Assembly (NCBI GenBank): GCA_948474755.1 | Contig: CAOLHI010000150.1 | Span: 868,001-932,000 of the forward strand | DNA: 64,000 bases | Direction: 5' to 3' | Source of the DNA: Ctenosaura bakeri | Lineage: Eukaryota > Chordata > Lepidosauria > Squamata > Iguanidae | In this document: positions 46,715-57,995 of the stretch, in pieces | Layout of the letters: every line of letters starts with the position of its first letter | Numbering within the stretch: the stretch's first letter is position 1 | The notes under the pieces: model-generated | Database searches by the model: none | The model's input: only the letters and a program-made list of their open reading frames with translations | Told to the model about the DNA's origin: nothing | Position numbers and translations under genes: made by a program

Positions 46715-46916
46715 GGCCATTTCCCCACTATACTGTTATAGCGCTATTATTCCACTTTCAACATCCTATGGAATCCTGGGGTTTGCAGTTTAGGGAGAGG
46801 CCTTTAGAATTCTCAGCCAGAGAGCTCTTTGGTCTCAGGAAACCACAAACCCCAGAATTCCACAGGATGTTGAAAATGGAATAATAGCACCATAATTGTG
46901 TAGGGCAGAAATGACC
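46715..46916. mobile_element. Palindromic MITE with GGCC termini, type P
   Basis: GGCCATTTCCCCAC on the left, and CAGAAATGACC on the right. The internal palindrome is as at 43,998-44,199 (TCAACATCCTATGGAATCCT, AATTCTCAGCCAGAGAGCTC). The two copies are very similar, so this subfamily is relatively young. Confidence 0.85.
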
Positions 46917-47052
46917 ATACATACACATCCATCCATCTCTGCCTTTTTTCAGAACCTCTGCAAACCACAGCATCCTGGCCCTGGTTTTCTCCATAACACA
47001 TTGATTTGGATTCTTGAAGGTATATTATAAAACCATTAGAAGCAATATTTTT

Positions 47053-47225
47053 GTTCTGTGCCTTCAAGTCATTTCTGACCTATGGCAACTCTACGCCAAA
47101 CTTATCATGGAGTTTTCTGGGGATGAGAGTGTGTGTTGTGCCCAAAGTCACTCTGTGGGTTTCCATGGCTGAGTGGGGGATCGAACCCTGGTTGTTGGGT
47201 TGTAGTCCAGTGCTCAAATCACTAA
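47053..47225 (-). mobile_element. tRNA-headed SINE, internally deleted subtype
   Basis: On the plus strand: CTGTGCCTTCAAGTCATTTC, then TTATCATGGAGTTTTCTGGG runs directly into GATGAGAGTGTGTGTTG. It lacks the CTTGGCAAGATTTGTTCAGA segment, like the copy at 25,802. The head complement contains ATCGAACCCTGG (B-box region) and GCTCAAATCACTAAAG. Confidence 0.9.
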
Positions 47226-47499
47226 AGGAATACTTCGGAATAATTAGAGTGGGTTGTATATAACATAAATCTCCCTACAGTTTTATATAGAGACACCATC
47301 TATGAATTCTGTCTCCTGCCTAGTAATAAGAATGAAACAAGATGCTCGGGGACTTGGTAAGGCATGTGTAGCATTGGGAGGGCCTCCCTGTCACTACCCT
47401 CCAGGAATTTATCCTAGAGGAGTCTCACTGAACTTTTCTCTATACATCTCAAAAGTTTTTTACTGCGGTTATCTGGCCCCAGCCCGAGGCCTACAATTT

Positions 47500-48365
47500 C
47501 ATATTGGTTATGGTTAATATTTCCACGTGGCACTCCATAAAATGAACTCCACGTGTCAGATCGGGTCATGGAAAGCCTATGGAGGCAGGCACGGCTGCAT
47601 GGCCTTAGTTATGCACACTAGGTCTAGGCCGGTAAACAACTATCTGTCGCACAGCCAGTAGTGCCCCCCCCGGCACAGCTGATCATTAAGCAAATGCTAG
47701 GGCTCTCAGCCCCAAACTGCTTGCTCTATACAAACGCTAAGTGCTCCTCATCTGCATACTGTTCTAACAATTGGCAGTGCTAGCCAAATCTCATCAATTC
47801 TAATTTTGACCTTTCGGAGGCTTTGTCTCCACTAAAAACCCTATCATTCTCCTCAGGAGAGACCTAGCCTCCAGGTACAATCTTCCCTATAAAACCCCCA
47901 AGTTTGAACTCCTTGTTGGAACGCTCATGCCTTGCATCCCGAACTGCTGCCGCTCTGTTCAGTGAGCCTCCCCTCAGCCTCCACATGCTAGGAAACCACA
48001 AACCCAAGCCTTGATCTCTATCTTCTCTTTTACTGGACTGCAGGGTCAGGTGGAGTATCACCTCAGAAACCCTCTGAAAACCCCTATCAATTTTCCTCAC
48101 TTTCTTCTTCTATAGTTATTGGATAAGTGCGTGAGTGCGTGTGTCGTTGTCTGCTTAATTAAGGAAAGTTTAATAAAATCTTTTAATTGAACAACTTGCC
48201 TAGTTCTTGTCGCAGCCTGACTCCGTAAACATAGGGTTAAAGATCTCGCTACGTTATCCTGCCTCTCATATTGCTAGCTTGTGTGCTTTGCTAATTCCCT
48301 CAAATTAGTGATATTTGGAGCGCACTCAGGTGTCCCTCCCGGGACCCCCAGAAATCAGGGTAACA
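47500..48365 (+). mobile_element. Solo LTR, subfamily 1 (copy D)
   Basis: The 3' end is CAGGGTAACA at 48,365. AATAAA sits at 48,172-48,177 and is followed by TGCCTAGTTCTTGTCGCAGC, CCGTAAACATAGGGTTAAAG and CCTGCCTCTCATATTGC. The sequence is close to copy E (51,045-51,885), but the 5' limit is not resolved (about 47,400-47,520). No internal genes are present. Confidence 0.65.
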
Positions 48366-49382
48366 CATTTACAGAGAAAGAAGTCATTCTGTCTGTGTTT
48401 ACTGGAGCACTGAAAATGAACTTCAATCATTTCCAATGCACTTGATAGTTATACAGTTTACTATCAACAAGAATAGTGCTTCTTTGAGAATGGTTTGTGT
48501 ATGACTTAGGAGAAGTCAAGCCAAATGACCAGGTATGGCCGATATTCCCACCTTTCTTGAGAACAAGGCCTGGCAGGCTGGTTGTCATCCGTAGCTAAAT
48601 AGTTCCCTACTGGTACCTTTTCCCTAATATTGGAATTCAAAGAGGCTTATAGAATACTAAGGAACAGATTTTTCAAGAAAACAAAAGCATGAGTAATATG
48701 TGTGTATGTATGTGTGTGTGTATATATAAACACTATTTTTAAAAGCAATTATAACATATTTTTAAAAGCAAAGAGGTCATTTCTTGCTCATAAGAAAAAT
48801 TTTGCAAGTTTTTAAAACTACCAATTATTGCTTGGATCATGAGAGAAAGTGATACAGCTGCATGGCAAGTATTTCTCATCTCACCATCCAGCACAGTATG
48901 AGCCTATCAGAACTGTTTTAGACCATATGCTTGAATTTGCAGAAATAAGTTTGCTACAAAACCACAAGCACTTGAATGTGCCCCTGTGAAGAACTTTATA
49001 GTTCTGTCATCAAATCTGTGCGTTGCCCTCAAAGTCAACAGAGCTACTTTATCAGACTTTTCCCCTTATTTGTTTCTGGATGCTAAACTCCAAACCTGCC
49101 CTGCTATTGCTCTGAACACCTGTTCTCCAACACCTGTTTCAATTTAGAAACCATATGTTAGAGTCACAAACCAGAACCACCACAGACAAGATGTGCTTTT
49201 ACATAAATATTTCATAAGCTTATTGCTGCACTTCAGAAATTATCAGAAGCCATTGATTTTGCTGAGAATCTAGGCAGAGGTAGAATATTCACTTGTTACT
49301 GCAATTTGCTCTTTCTGCAGAGGGAGATGAAATTTGTGGAGTTATAATATGACCCCCTTATAGTATAACAACACTAGAAAAA

Positions 49383-49402
49383 GTGTGTGTGTGTGTGTGT
49401 GT
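49383..49402. repeat. (GT)n microsatellite
   Basis: Ten GT units, read directly. Confidence 0.95.
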
Positions 49403-49851
49403 AATATGAACATTTCATTCGACTAATACCCACACATATGTATTACATATCAATGACTCTGCTGGAGGAGGAGGACAACATTGACAATCTAAAATGGGTC
49501 AGAGTCAGAATGTGGCCCTTCAGTTCTTCAGGGATGATGCAAATTGTGGTTCCACAATATCCAGACAGCCATAGACTTCCAATCTATGGGCTAAGAGATG
49601 GTTGATAAATCCAATAGGCCCATGGTGATTGCCACAGAAAATGTCAGGGGCCGTACGAAAGCAGCAGCCAGAAGCTTTTATTTCAGGGGTGAGCAACTGC
49701 CAGGGTTAGGGTTGCACTGACCCTACATGGAAACTTGGAGGGCTGTATCTGTATACCACACACCTAACTCTGCATTTTCCCTTTTTTGTTTTTGCAAAAT
49801 GCCCCCTCCCGCACTCTCTAGAACACATGGAAAGCAAGGTGTGTATGTGTG

Positions 49852-49899
49852 TACACACACACACACACACACACACATAGGGCATATATATATATATAT
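49852..49899. repeat. Compound (AC)n / (AT)n microsatellite
   Basis: (AC)n at 49,852-49,878 and (AT)n at 49,884-49,899, separated by AGGGC. Confidence 0.95.
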
Positions 49900-51044
49900 C
49901 AACAAGAGAAAGTCAACTAGAATTCACCTTCTTGAGTCCTCTTCTGGGGGAAAAACCTCTCTCTTGGGTCTGAATTACCTTGGAAGGTCAAAGACATGGT
50001 AAAACAATGGCCCAGTGGTATTCTTTTCAATTAAATTGGGGAAAAAAGAGGATGCTGGGGGATGGGAAGCCTTATGTTGGCTTGAGGGGGTGTATATGGC
50101 CCACAGGTGGCTCTTTCCCCACTCTTGCCTTGTTTGAACTACTAGAACTGTGCATTTAGTCCTGTCAAGGTGGTCCCTTTCTCTGCCAGCTACTATACCA
50201 GGAAGGCTTCCTGGCACAGCTCTCAGGGCAAACTTATGGACAAAAGGAACATTGTTGCCTTTTAAATTTCTGCAGGGAAATTTAAAAGTACTAGATAGAT
50301 CTTGGGTTGGGACCTAGAAATTCTTGAAGGGACAGCTTACCAGCCTTTTAAATGGTTCAGAGCAGCATGATACTCAGGGAAGGAAACCAAGTGACTCATC
50401 CCTCTCTGTCCCTGCCAGGAAAAGAAAATTGGCTGTGTACTTCTTGCATGTCAGGAGGCTGTTAAAGGCACAGGAGCTGGGCCAGTAACAAGCTGGCAGC
50501 AGTGGTTGTGAGCTCTCCAACATGCAGTCAATTTCTCTCCAGTTTTGTCCCTGTTATGCAAATCCTTTGGGGTTTATTGAGCCCTCTCTGTGTAGCAGAA
50601 TTCTGTGTGCCATAAAAGACTGTAAGGCAAGGGAAAAGCTTCTACAGTTAATTGTCCCTGTGGCTGGCGGCCTCGCTTTTGCCCTTTACAATGTAGTTTG
50701 AATCTGAATTCATTATCCTGTACAGAGGTAGTGAATCATCATGGGTGACTTTGTTAATGCAAAACTGAATGTTTATTAATTAATGGTTGGGATAAACTAG
50801 AGCTCTATCACACTCTTTCCTTCTTATTGTGTAAAGAGCAGCAGCTGCCAACATTGTAAAAAAGCCAATTATGTTCATAATAGCGTGTGCTGCCGCAAAA
50901 TTTATAGGCTGACGGAAGGGGAGATCATCTTTTCCTTTCATTTTACCCTTCTAATCTTTCTACAGTAGTGTTGTCAGGTGTCCCTAGTTTCATGCACTGC
51001 AGTGGCTTTAACCCATTGGTGTCCTAATCAAAGAGTTTATAATG

Positions 51045-51885
51045 TGTTATCACGGTTATGGTATGTCTGGTGAGAGCACTAGATATCTTTTTGATATAAA
51101 ATAATTTGGCCTTGCTTGACCTCTCTTTGCCATCTCACGCCACATGTTTGCAGAGGTCTCCGTACGGGTGCGGCCGTTAATAACTGTACATTCCAAAACC
51201 CCATTCAGGCTAGCAACTTAAGCCTCTCCGTTGCTTCAGGGAAAAACCTTCCTACAAACCGGCTCTGCTCTGCTCGGATCACAAAGCCATGCAGCCAAGA
51301 GCCAAGCCATTCCTTTATATCGGGCTATTAACGAACTGACCACGCTATTGTCAGTCAAAGCTAAACCAATCGTGCAAACCTTGACCTTTTCCAACTCCTT
51401 TGTCCAACTCCAAATTTCCTTTGTTCTCACCAAGCATAGCATAGCCTGTAGGTAAACTCCACCCACTTTTGGGACGTCTTTGGACTACTTTGGACTTCCA
51501 TCCCGCCTTGCTGCCGGTAGTCTAAGGGAACTCCCCTCAGCGAGCCCTGCTGAGCTTTCTTCCCCGGAACCCCGCTTCTCTCCAGGACTACGAGACCAGG
51601 TGTCGTATTGCCTTTCCCGAAAAAAACTCTCCGTTTCTATTTCTCAGCTAGTTAATGTTTTGTCTTGCGTGTTTCCTGTTTTAATAAAATATTGTTTGTT
51701 ACTTTGAAAACCTTGTCTAGCTGCTCTCTAACCCGACGCTGTATACATAGGGTGAAAGATCCTTGCTAAAGTTACCCTGCCTCTCATTTAGCCAAGAGAG
51801 TGCTCAAGTTAATTTCCCCCCCAATTTGTGTTTTTATTTGGTAATTTGGGCGCCTCTCCTGGGATCCCCAACATACAGGGTAACA
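51045..51885 (+). mobile_element. Solo LTR, subfamily 1 (copy E), with 4-bp target duplication
   Basis: It starts TGTTATCACGG and ends CAGGGTAACA (TG...CA). Both sides carry AATG (51,041-51,044 and 51,886-51,889). The poly(A) signal AATAAA is at 51,683-51,688, about 200 nt before the 3' end. It is followed by CTGTATACATAGGGTGAAAG and CCTGCCTCTCATTTAGCC, as in copies A and D. No gag/pol/env sequence is present. A 4-bp duplication is compatible with gammaretrovirus-like (class I) or Gypsy elements. Confidence 0.85.
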
Positions 51886-51947
51886 AATGAACATGTGTGA
51901 CAGCCAAACCCGAGAGGAAAAACATAGTTTATGAGCTTAAATTTCTT

Positions 51948-52207
51948 TGACATCTTTCATTGTTGTGTTCCTCAAAGCCATTTCTTACTTCTGATGACCC
52001 TAGGGTGAACCTATGACAGGCAAACCTATCATCGGGTTTTCTTGGCAACATTTGTTGGAGGGGTTTTTCCTTTGCCTTCCTTTGTGGCTGAGAGAGTGTG
52101 ACTGCCCAATATTACCCAGTTGGTTTCCGTGGCTGAGCAGGGATTTGAACTCTGGTTCCCAGAGTTGTAGTCCAATGCTCAAACCACTACATCATGCTGA
52201 CATCTTT
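51948..52207 (-). mobile_element. tRNA-headed SINE with target duplication
   Basis: TGACATCTTT occurs at 51,948-51,957 and 52,198-52,207. On the plus strand: TGTTGTGTTCCTCAAAGCCA, TTTTCTTGGCAACATTTGTT, GTGGCTGAGAGAGTGTGACT, ATTTGAACTCTGG (B-box region) and GCTCAAACCACTACATCATG. There is a short internal duplication, since GTGAACCTATGACAGG and CAAACCTATCATCGGG both derive from one segment. Confidence 0.93.
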
Positions 52208-52251
52208 ATAGAGGCTTAAAGAGGATATTTGGCTTGATATCATTTTGACCT

Positions 52252-52474
52252 GGGACCCTTTTTCACTAACTAATTATAGCACTATGATTCCACATTAATT
52301 GTCATAGTTCCATCTTCCAGAATCCTGGGATTTGCAGTTTGTGGGAAAGCATTCAGAATGATCAGCCAGAGAGCTCCAGTACCTCACCTAACTACAATTT
52401 CATAGGTTGTTGCCGTGGCAATGGCAATTAAAGTGGAATCATAGTGCTGTAACTGTGTCATGTGAAGGGACTCC
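52252..52474. mobile_element. Palindromic MITE, type P variant
   Basis: GGGACCCTTTTTCAC... and, inverted, ...GTGAAGGGACTCC. Internally, TATAGCACTATGATTCCAC pairs with GTGGAATCATAGTGCTGTA. The inner core shares AATCCTGGGATTTGCAGTTT and TCAGCCAGAGAGCTC with the elements at 43,998 and 46,715. The outer ends differ slightly (GGGACCC instead of GGCC). Confidence 0.8.
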
Positions 52475-52686
52475 TGGTTATCATGTGGAAGGATTTTCAA
52501 ATAGAACACATAGGGTGGGTTCTTCTAACAACTGATGCTTCAATCTCAAATTTTTAGCTACAGTTTTCTTCCTCTACACTATGTAAGCTGATTTTCCAGA
52601 GTATTTATTTATATGTAGCTCTTCTATCAAGTAGGTCAACTTTTTGGTACATCAAAAGCATGAGGTGAGACAGACTAAGAGACTGT

Positions 52687-53092
52687 GGTCATTTCCACAT
52701 GATAGGACTCCAGCAAGTCTTTCCGTAGCAGCCCTGGCAGGGAGGGAAGCGTGCCAGGAATGCTCCTCTCTGCACCTTGCCAGGTCACTGTGGAGAGGAG
52801 TGAGCCAGTCTTGCCTCTTCCTTCTTCATTGCAAGCAGGCACTCACCATTGCTGCAGTGGGGAGAGAGGTGTTGCCAGCATGCTTCCACCTTTTGGCATA
52901 GCTGGAAAGCGTGGCAGCGCTGCACGATGGTAGGTGTAAAATGGATTTTTTCCATTTTGCAAATACTGTGCATGTGTGCCGCTTGGTGGAAAGATGACAG
53001 TGGGCTGGGGACAACATCTTGCCAAACCACGACCAGCTGACCGCTGCCATCTTGGCCCCACAGCAGTGCAGACTCCTCGTGCAGAAATAGCC
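52687..53092. mobile_element. GC-rich MITE with GGCC-type termini
   Basis: GGTCATTTCCACAT on the left and GTGCAGAAATAGCC on the right. The inner part resembles 42,840-42,960 (CAGGAATGCTCCTCTCTGCA, CTTCCTTCTTCATTGCAAGC). It has moderate CpG content and no transposase. Overlapping 60-85 codon frames are not genes. Confidence 0.7.
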
Positions 53093-53649
53093 TATGACTT
53101 CCCTACAGCTACATAGTGAACATTGCTACCTTGCAGCACATTGTGCTGACAACTTTGCAGTGTTTTAAAAAAGATCTCACTGCTGTATTAACTGTCAGGA
53201 GTGTTATTATTCATTATTCTCCCACTCTAGTTTAAATATTTTTACAATGTTTATTCATGGTAAAACCTCATGTTATAAAAGACATGAGAAGGCTGCCAAA
53301 AATGATGCTCTTGTGTAAATCTCTGCCCTCCTCTTCCATAACACACAACAACTCATACTTTATGCCATGCTAGTCAATGCATTCTCTAGTCCTGTCAGCC
53401 AGTGATATGACATACATTATAGAGAACTTGATACAGAAATGTTCTGTCTCTTCCCACACTTTCTCTGCCCCATGTCTTTCCTAATTTCTGTTCTTAGAAT
53501 GTTAAAGCTCCGAGTCAGCTGACAAGATAAAGGTTTCTGAGGAATACTCATATGTGGCTTAAAACATGAAAGGAACAAAAATAGTACTCAAATTATGCCT
53601 TTGATCCTAATATTGTGTGGTACATTCAAAAACTAGAACCAGAGACATA

Positions 53650-53771
53650 GGCCATTTCTGCACTAGACTTTTATAGTGCTCTAGGCCCCTCCCTAACCTG
53701 CAAACCCCAGGATCCCATAGGATGTTGAGAGTGGAGTAATAGCACTATAGCAGTCTAGTGTGGAAATGGCC
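53650..53771. mobile_element. Short palindromic MITE, type P, internally deleted
   Basis: GGCCATTTCTGCACTAGACT and AGTCTAGTGTGGAAATGGCC are inverted terminal repeats. Only about 120 bp remain. The middle has CAAACCCCAGGATCCCATAG and GATGTTGAGAGTGGAG, as in the 200-bp members. Confidence 0.85.
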
Positions 53772-53814
53772 AGAGTTCCACACGTTGTTGTTGCTGTTAC
53801 ATGCTGTCACATTT

Positions 53815-53965
53815 GCTTTGACCTTTGAAGATTCTATGAATGAGAGACTTCCAGGTTTCCTAGTCAGTAATTGCCCTGGTTAGGCCTTGCAAACTCAAGC
53901 CTGCTGCTTTCTTTATTGAGTCAATCTATCTGTATGTAAGATGATCTTCTTTTCATCCACCTCCC
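53815..53965 (-). mobile_element. BovB/RTE LINE fragment, C-terminal coding end
   Basis: The plus strand has GAGAGACTTCCAGGTTTCCT, CTTGCAAACTCAAGCCTGCT and TTTATTGAGTCAATCTATCT. These are the antisense of the end of the BovB reverse-transcriptase ORF, where the family has RGRP-like, then W-DSI and LA-L-like residues. It is a short broken piece, but the only coding trace of the LINE that probably mobilised the SINEs here. Confidence 0.6.
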
Positions 53966-54720
53966 ACTTTGATTTCCAACAACACTAAAGCTCTACCTAT
54001 CTATTTAATTTTGAATTTAACTCCTTTCCCCTTGTAACCATGGAGTTTGCCCTTCCAAACTTCCCATCCTTGCCCTTTACTACCATTTTGAGTTCCTTCT
54101 CATTTGATATTTTAGAATAATTGTCCTGAAACGGCATCCTTCTTTTTTAAAAAAATCATCTTTTTCTCACCGCCTTCAATCATACAAGCTAAATCAATTT
54201 GGTTTTGTTCAACCATTAAAGTAATTTGATTACAAATCAGGTTCAGATTACTCTCCCTACTTTTCCCCCTTGGGCTGTAATCTCCCTTTCACAAACCAGA
54301 TCTTCATTATAATATACCTCCACCAACTCAGTAGCTCTCTTCATTAGCTTGACTTGAATTTGTCTCTCTGTATGGTTTTCATCCTTCTTCACTTCCATAT
54401 TGTTAACCTCTGTGTCCCCCTTTTCTTACATCTCCCCAGAGGTCCTTGATCTCTCACACCTTATTTTTAAGGCCTCTATCACATTCCTCTTCAAGTTTAG
54501 TAATTCCATATGCAGCTCCTCCATCATCCATTGTAAAAAGTCCTGAGAGTGTTCTTCAGAAGGTTCCATCTTTCATTCAATCCAGAAGTTTCAGAGTTAA
54601 TAACTCACTTTTCTCATGTCTAGCCAAAAGCTACCAGAAAGATAATTTTATTGACATAAAATAAGTATCTATACTTTCTCATGCTGTAGTTTTTCCTTGT
54701 TAACACCCAGTTCCATCTTA
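53966..54720 (-). pseudogene. Possible decayed LINE ORF1-like (coiled-coil) sequence
   Basis: Conceptual translation of the minus strand, with stops, gives charged heptad-like segments such as MMEELHMELLNLKRNVIEAL near 54,530-54,470. It has the Glu/Lys-rich character of L1 ORF1 coiled coils. No diagnostic motif remains, and the A-run at 54,721-54,731 is on the plus strand. It may equally be ordinary non-coding DNA. Confidence 0.25.
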
Positions 54721-55589
54721 CAAAAAAAAAAATACCCCCCCCCAAAAACCCTGCAATTCACAATTCAATTCTATTCACACATATATGCTCTTATACCCTT
54801 TATTGTTCTCTTTTGAAGGCATCAGCCCCTAATTTTCTAAATTATTTGTTTGGATCTTGTGGGGTAAACACACTTACTCAGCTCTTGATTGCAGAAGGAA
54901 GGTAGGAGAGGGAGCTCAATTGTTCCATTTTAATCAGAAGGATTCTTCACCTTTATAACTCCAAAGCTTTAATTAAGAGTTGTTTCTTTAAAAAAGTTGC
55001 CAGCATGGGGCATTCTGAGATCCAAATATATACATTTCACAGAAAGAGCAAAGATGTTACTTCTTTGGCCCTTCCAATTCATGAGTAAATGCAAGTAATG
55101 GGAATTCCAGGGCCCAATGGGGGATACTCTGCTCCACTTTAATCTAAAGGGAGTTTCTCCAGCCAGAGATCCGTCTGGCTAGCACTTTTATTTTGAAAAC
55201 TCTCTTCACTGCAGATCTGCAACTGGAGCATCTATCTAGCTAGCCTGCTGGAGACTGAGTCCAATTATTTGCTTTTCCAATGGATCATGTCATGGTACTA
55301 TCTTTATGTGGTGGGATGTTATATGGGATTGTTTGTTCCTGAGAGGCAAGAGACTGTGCTGATGGGGGGTATTAATGCTGATAGGGACTCCCAGGTCAGA
55401 CAAGCTTTTTCTGAGAAGCCAGACCAAACACCATAACATGTTGTGGAAGAACTACTGAATAGCAGGAGTAGTGTAGGGGTGTGTGTGAGGGGATCCTAGT
55501 GGGAGATCAGTCAGAAATGTTACTGGCATTTTAGCTATCTAGCCTGTCTGTCTATCATCTTGATTTACCATCAGCTGCAAGGGAATGCA
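54721..55589. other. Unassigned stretch
   Basis: Contains AAAAAAAAAAATACCCCCCCCC-like homopolymers near 54,722-54,742. No gene was recognised. Confidence 0.4.
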
Positions 55590-56893
55590 CAAAAACACTA
55601 GTTTAAACACCTCAGAGCAAACACCACTAATTTTAAGAACCAAAAACCAAATGAATTGAAGGCACAATCTTCACTGCCTGCCAGAAACTCGGAAGGGATG
55701 GAGCCAATCTGACCTCCCTTGGGCTAGAGTTTCATAGTCATGGTGGTGCTACAGAGAAAACACTGTTATTGTACCCATCAGGCTAGCCTCAAGCAGTTAT
55801 GTAACTAATACTCCAATGATTATCTTAGATTTCAGAGACACTCAAATGGGAGGGGTGGTCTTTCAGATATCCTGACCCCAAGCCATTTAGACACCCAGAA
55901 GCATATTGAGAGCTAGTACAATTCTTGTAAGACTGTTATATGGTCTCTAAATTACATATCAAATAGCTATAGCTATAGCTTCCAAATACTTTAACAAGGC
56001 AGTCCCATGTGAGTGAATTGTAATAGTCTAACCAAGAGGCGAAAAAGGCAAGAATCACTGTGGCCAGATCTGCCCTCCCTAGGAAATAACACAGGTATCA
56101 CACCAACATAGCTAGGCAAAGGCACTCCTGGCTACAGCACACAGTTGGCCTTCTGAGAACAGTGCTGGATCCAATAATCCGGAATAGGCTATTTTCCCCA
56201 ATAGCATATTATCTTTACTATTGACCAACAGCACTTCCATCTTGTCTGGATGAACCTGCAGTTTATACACCCACACCCAATCCTTCACTGCATCCAGGGA
56301 ACAATTCAGAACTTCCATAGCTTCTGTGGCATCAGTTGTGTAAAAGAAGGGCAGAGCTGGGTGTCATCAGCATACTGATAGCACCTGTCCCCAGTTCTCC
56401 AGATGACTTTGGAATAGCTTTCCATGGATGCTGAAAAGCATAGGCATTGAGACTTGTGGAACCCCACAGACCAATGGCCAGGAGGCTAAACAATAGTTTT
56501 TCTAATGCCATCATCTGGGTATATTCAGCTAAAAGGATCTGGAACCACTGCAGCACAGTACTTGCAAGTCCCACATCAACCAAACAGCTCAGAACCTGTT
56601 CAGTGGTGTTAAATGCCACCAGCGGAACCTACAGAGATGCACCCCCCTTGTCCACTTTCTGGCGTAGGTCATCCACCACTTGACCAACACTGTCTCTGTC
56701 TCATAATCAGGCCTGAACCCAGAATGGAATGGGTCCAAGTAATCCCTCTTATTCAAGAAATTCTGGAGCTGTGTACTTTAATAAGGGAAATTAGAAACTG
56801 GGTAATAATTGTCTAAGATGGCAGGGGCCACTGAAGGTCTCTCTTCAGCAATGGGCTTGCAATTGCTTCTTTTAGAGGGGTTGGAATGCAGCC
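55590..56893 (-). mobile_element. L2-type LINE, long 3' part (left segment, split by an LTR)
   Basis: On the minus strand, conceptual translation with frameshifts gives reverse-transcriptase blocks. FNTTEQVLSCLVDVGLASTVLQWF lies at about 56,613-56,540. CYQYADDTQLCPSF (the YADD active site) lies at about 56,382-56,340. VYKLQVHPDKMEVLLVNS lies at about 56,265-56,210, matching the nKLkLNPDKTEVLLVG block. Downstream the L2 3' coding and non-coding remnants continue to about 55,590. The copy has several stops and frameshifts. It continues across the LTR at 57,892. Confidence 0.85.
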
Positions 56894-57891
56894 TGTTACC
56901 CCAAAATGTAGGTGCTACGAGGGCCACATTGTGATACCAGTACCTCTGTGCAAAAGCGGGGAATTAATTAGCTCAAAGAAGAGGCTTGTGAGAGAGGGGT
57001 AACTTAATGAGACCTTTCTACCTATGTTTATGGGCTCACACAGGAAAAGAACCAGCAAGCGATTCAAAAGTAAACTAAAATGGTGTTTTATTGAGGGGGA
57101 TTCGCTCATGCAAACACACAAGATACATACAGTCAAACATTCACACAAGAGCTAACTGAAGGATAAAGGCAAGAAAAAATATGGATAGAGAGGCTGAGGA
57201 TTTGGAGTTATAATTACCAGTACAGAAGAATAGTGAAGAAGTTTAAATGTGACTTGGCTTAGGTAGGACCTAAGGACAGTTATCGTTCAGGAACCAGATG
57301 GACAGAGTGACGGGTAGACCTTCAAGAGACTGCACTGGGCATTCTGGAATCAGGGGTATTTGTACCCCAAAAATAGCCTGTGGCAGTGGAAGATATGTGC
57401 AGTTCCAGGTGTGGAACAGTGGGAGTTGCAGCACAGACAGTGACCTATCAGCCCACTAATGTTCACAGTGTTTGGATGACAAAGACATAATGTGTGTTGT
57501 AATTGACTATTATGGGCGCTACGAGGCAAGAGGAAGGAGTCCAGGTGCACAGTGGATGGGTATCTGTCAATCAGTGTCCTGGTGGGCTTCTCACAATTGT
57601 CTTCCCTGGGAAATTCCAGCTTCTACTTAAGACTATTATCCACAGGAACAGCATCTATTTGCCTGACAAATGTTCCAGTTGTACCTGGAGAGTACCTTAG
57701 GCTGACCAGCCTTTCTTTCTGATGTCCACAGTCAGAGTTTTCCCTCTGTTGGTTTGACCTCTCGGTTACCTTCAGGTTTGATTTTGATATCAATGCCAAT
57801 TAAAGTGTGTTGCCAATTAAATATGATGCCAATTAGATATGGTGCCCATCCAAACCATACCAAGACTGGTAGCCAGACATGGGTCCTTACA
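56894..57891 (-). mobile_element. Solo LTR, subfamily 2 (copy F), nested in L2, with 4-bp target duplication
   Basis: On the minus strand it starts TGTAAGGACCC and ends TTTTGGGGTAACA (TG...CA). AGCC flanks both sides (56,890-56,893 and 57,892-57,895). The poly(A) signal AATAAA lies at about 57,093-57,088. The 3' part parallels copies B and C. Removing the LTR and one AGCC restores continuity of the L2 element around it, which confirms both the limits and the order of insertion. No retroviral genes are present. Confidence 0.92.
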
Positions 57892-57995
57892 AGCCCTCTT
57901 TCAAAGAAGCTTTATAGCCTCCACCACCCAATTCTCCAGCTCTTCTCTGGCAGGTTTAATCAGCTAGGAGTATTGCACAGAAGAAGACAATAGTA
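57892..57995 (-). mobile_element. L2-type LINE, right segment of the split copy
   Basis: CTTTATAGCCTCCACCACCC, CTCCAGCTCTTCTCTGGCAG and TTTAATCAGCTAGGAG continue the L2 coding region interrupted by the LTR. The first bases repeat the AGCC target site. Confidence 0.65.

Larger units (their letters stand above)
48366..51044. other. Unassigned stretch with several microsatellites
   Basis: Contains GT/AT runs near 48,700-48,730, (GT)n at 49,383-49,402 and (AC)n-(AT)n at 49,852-49,899. The segment 50,690-50,940 is complex, with homeodomain-type TTATTAATTAATGG, and is a candidate for conserved non-coding DNA. No gene was recognised. Confidence 0.45.

Noticed and set aside
56447..56816. Plus-strand frames at the L2 copy
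   Set aside because: They are antisense to the L2 reverse-transcriptase remnants.
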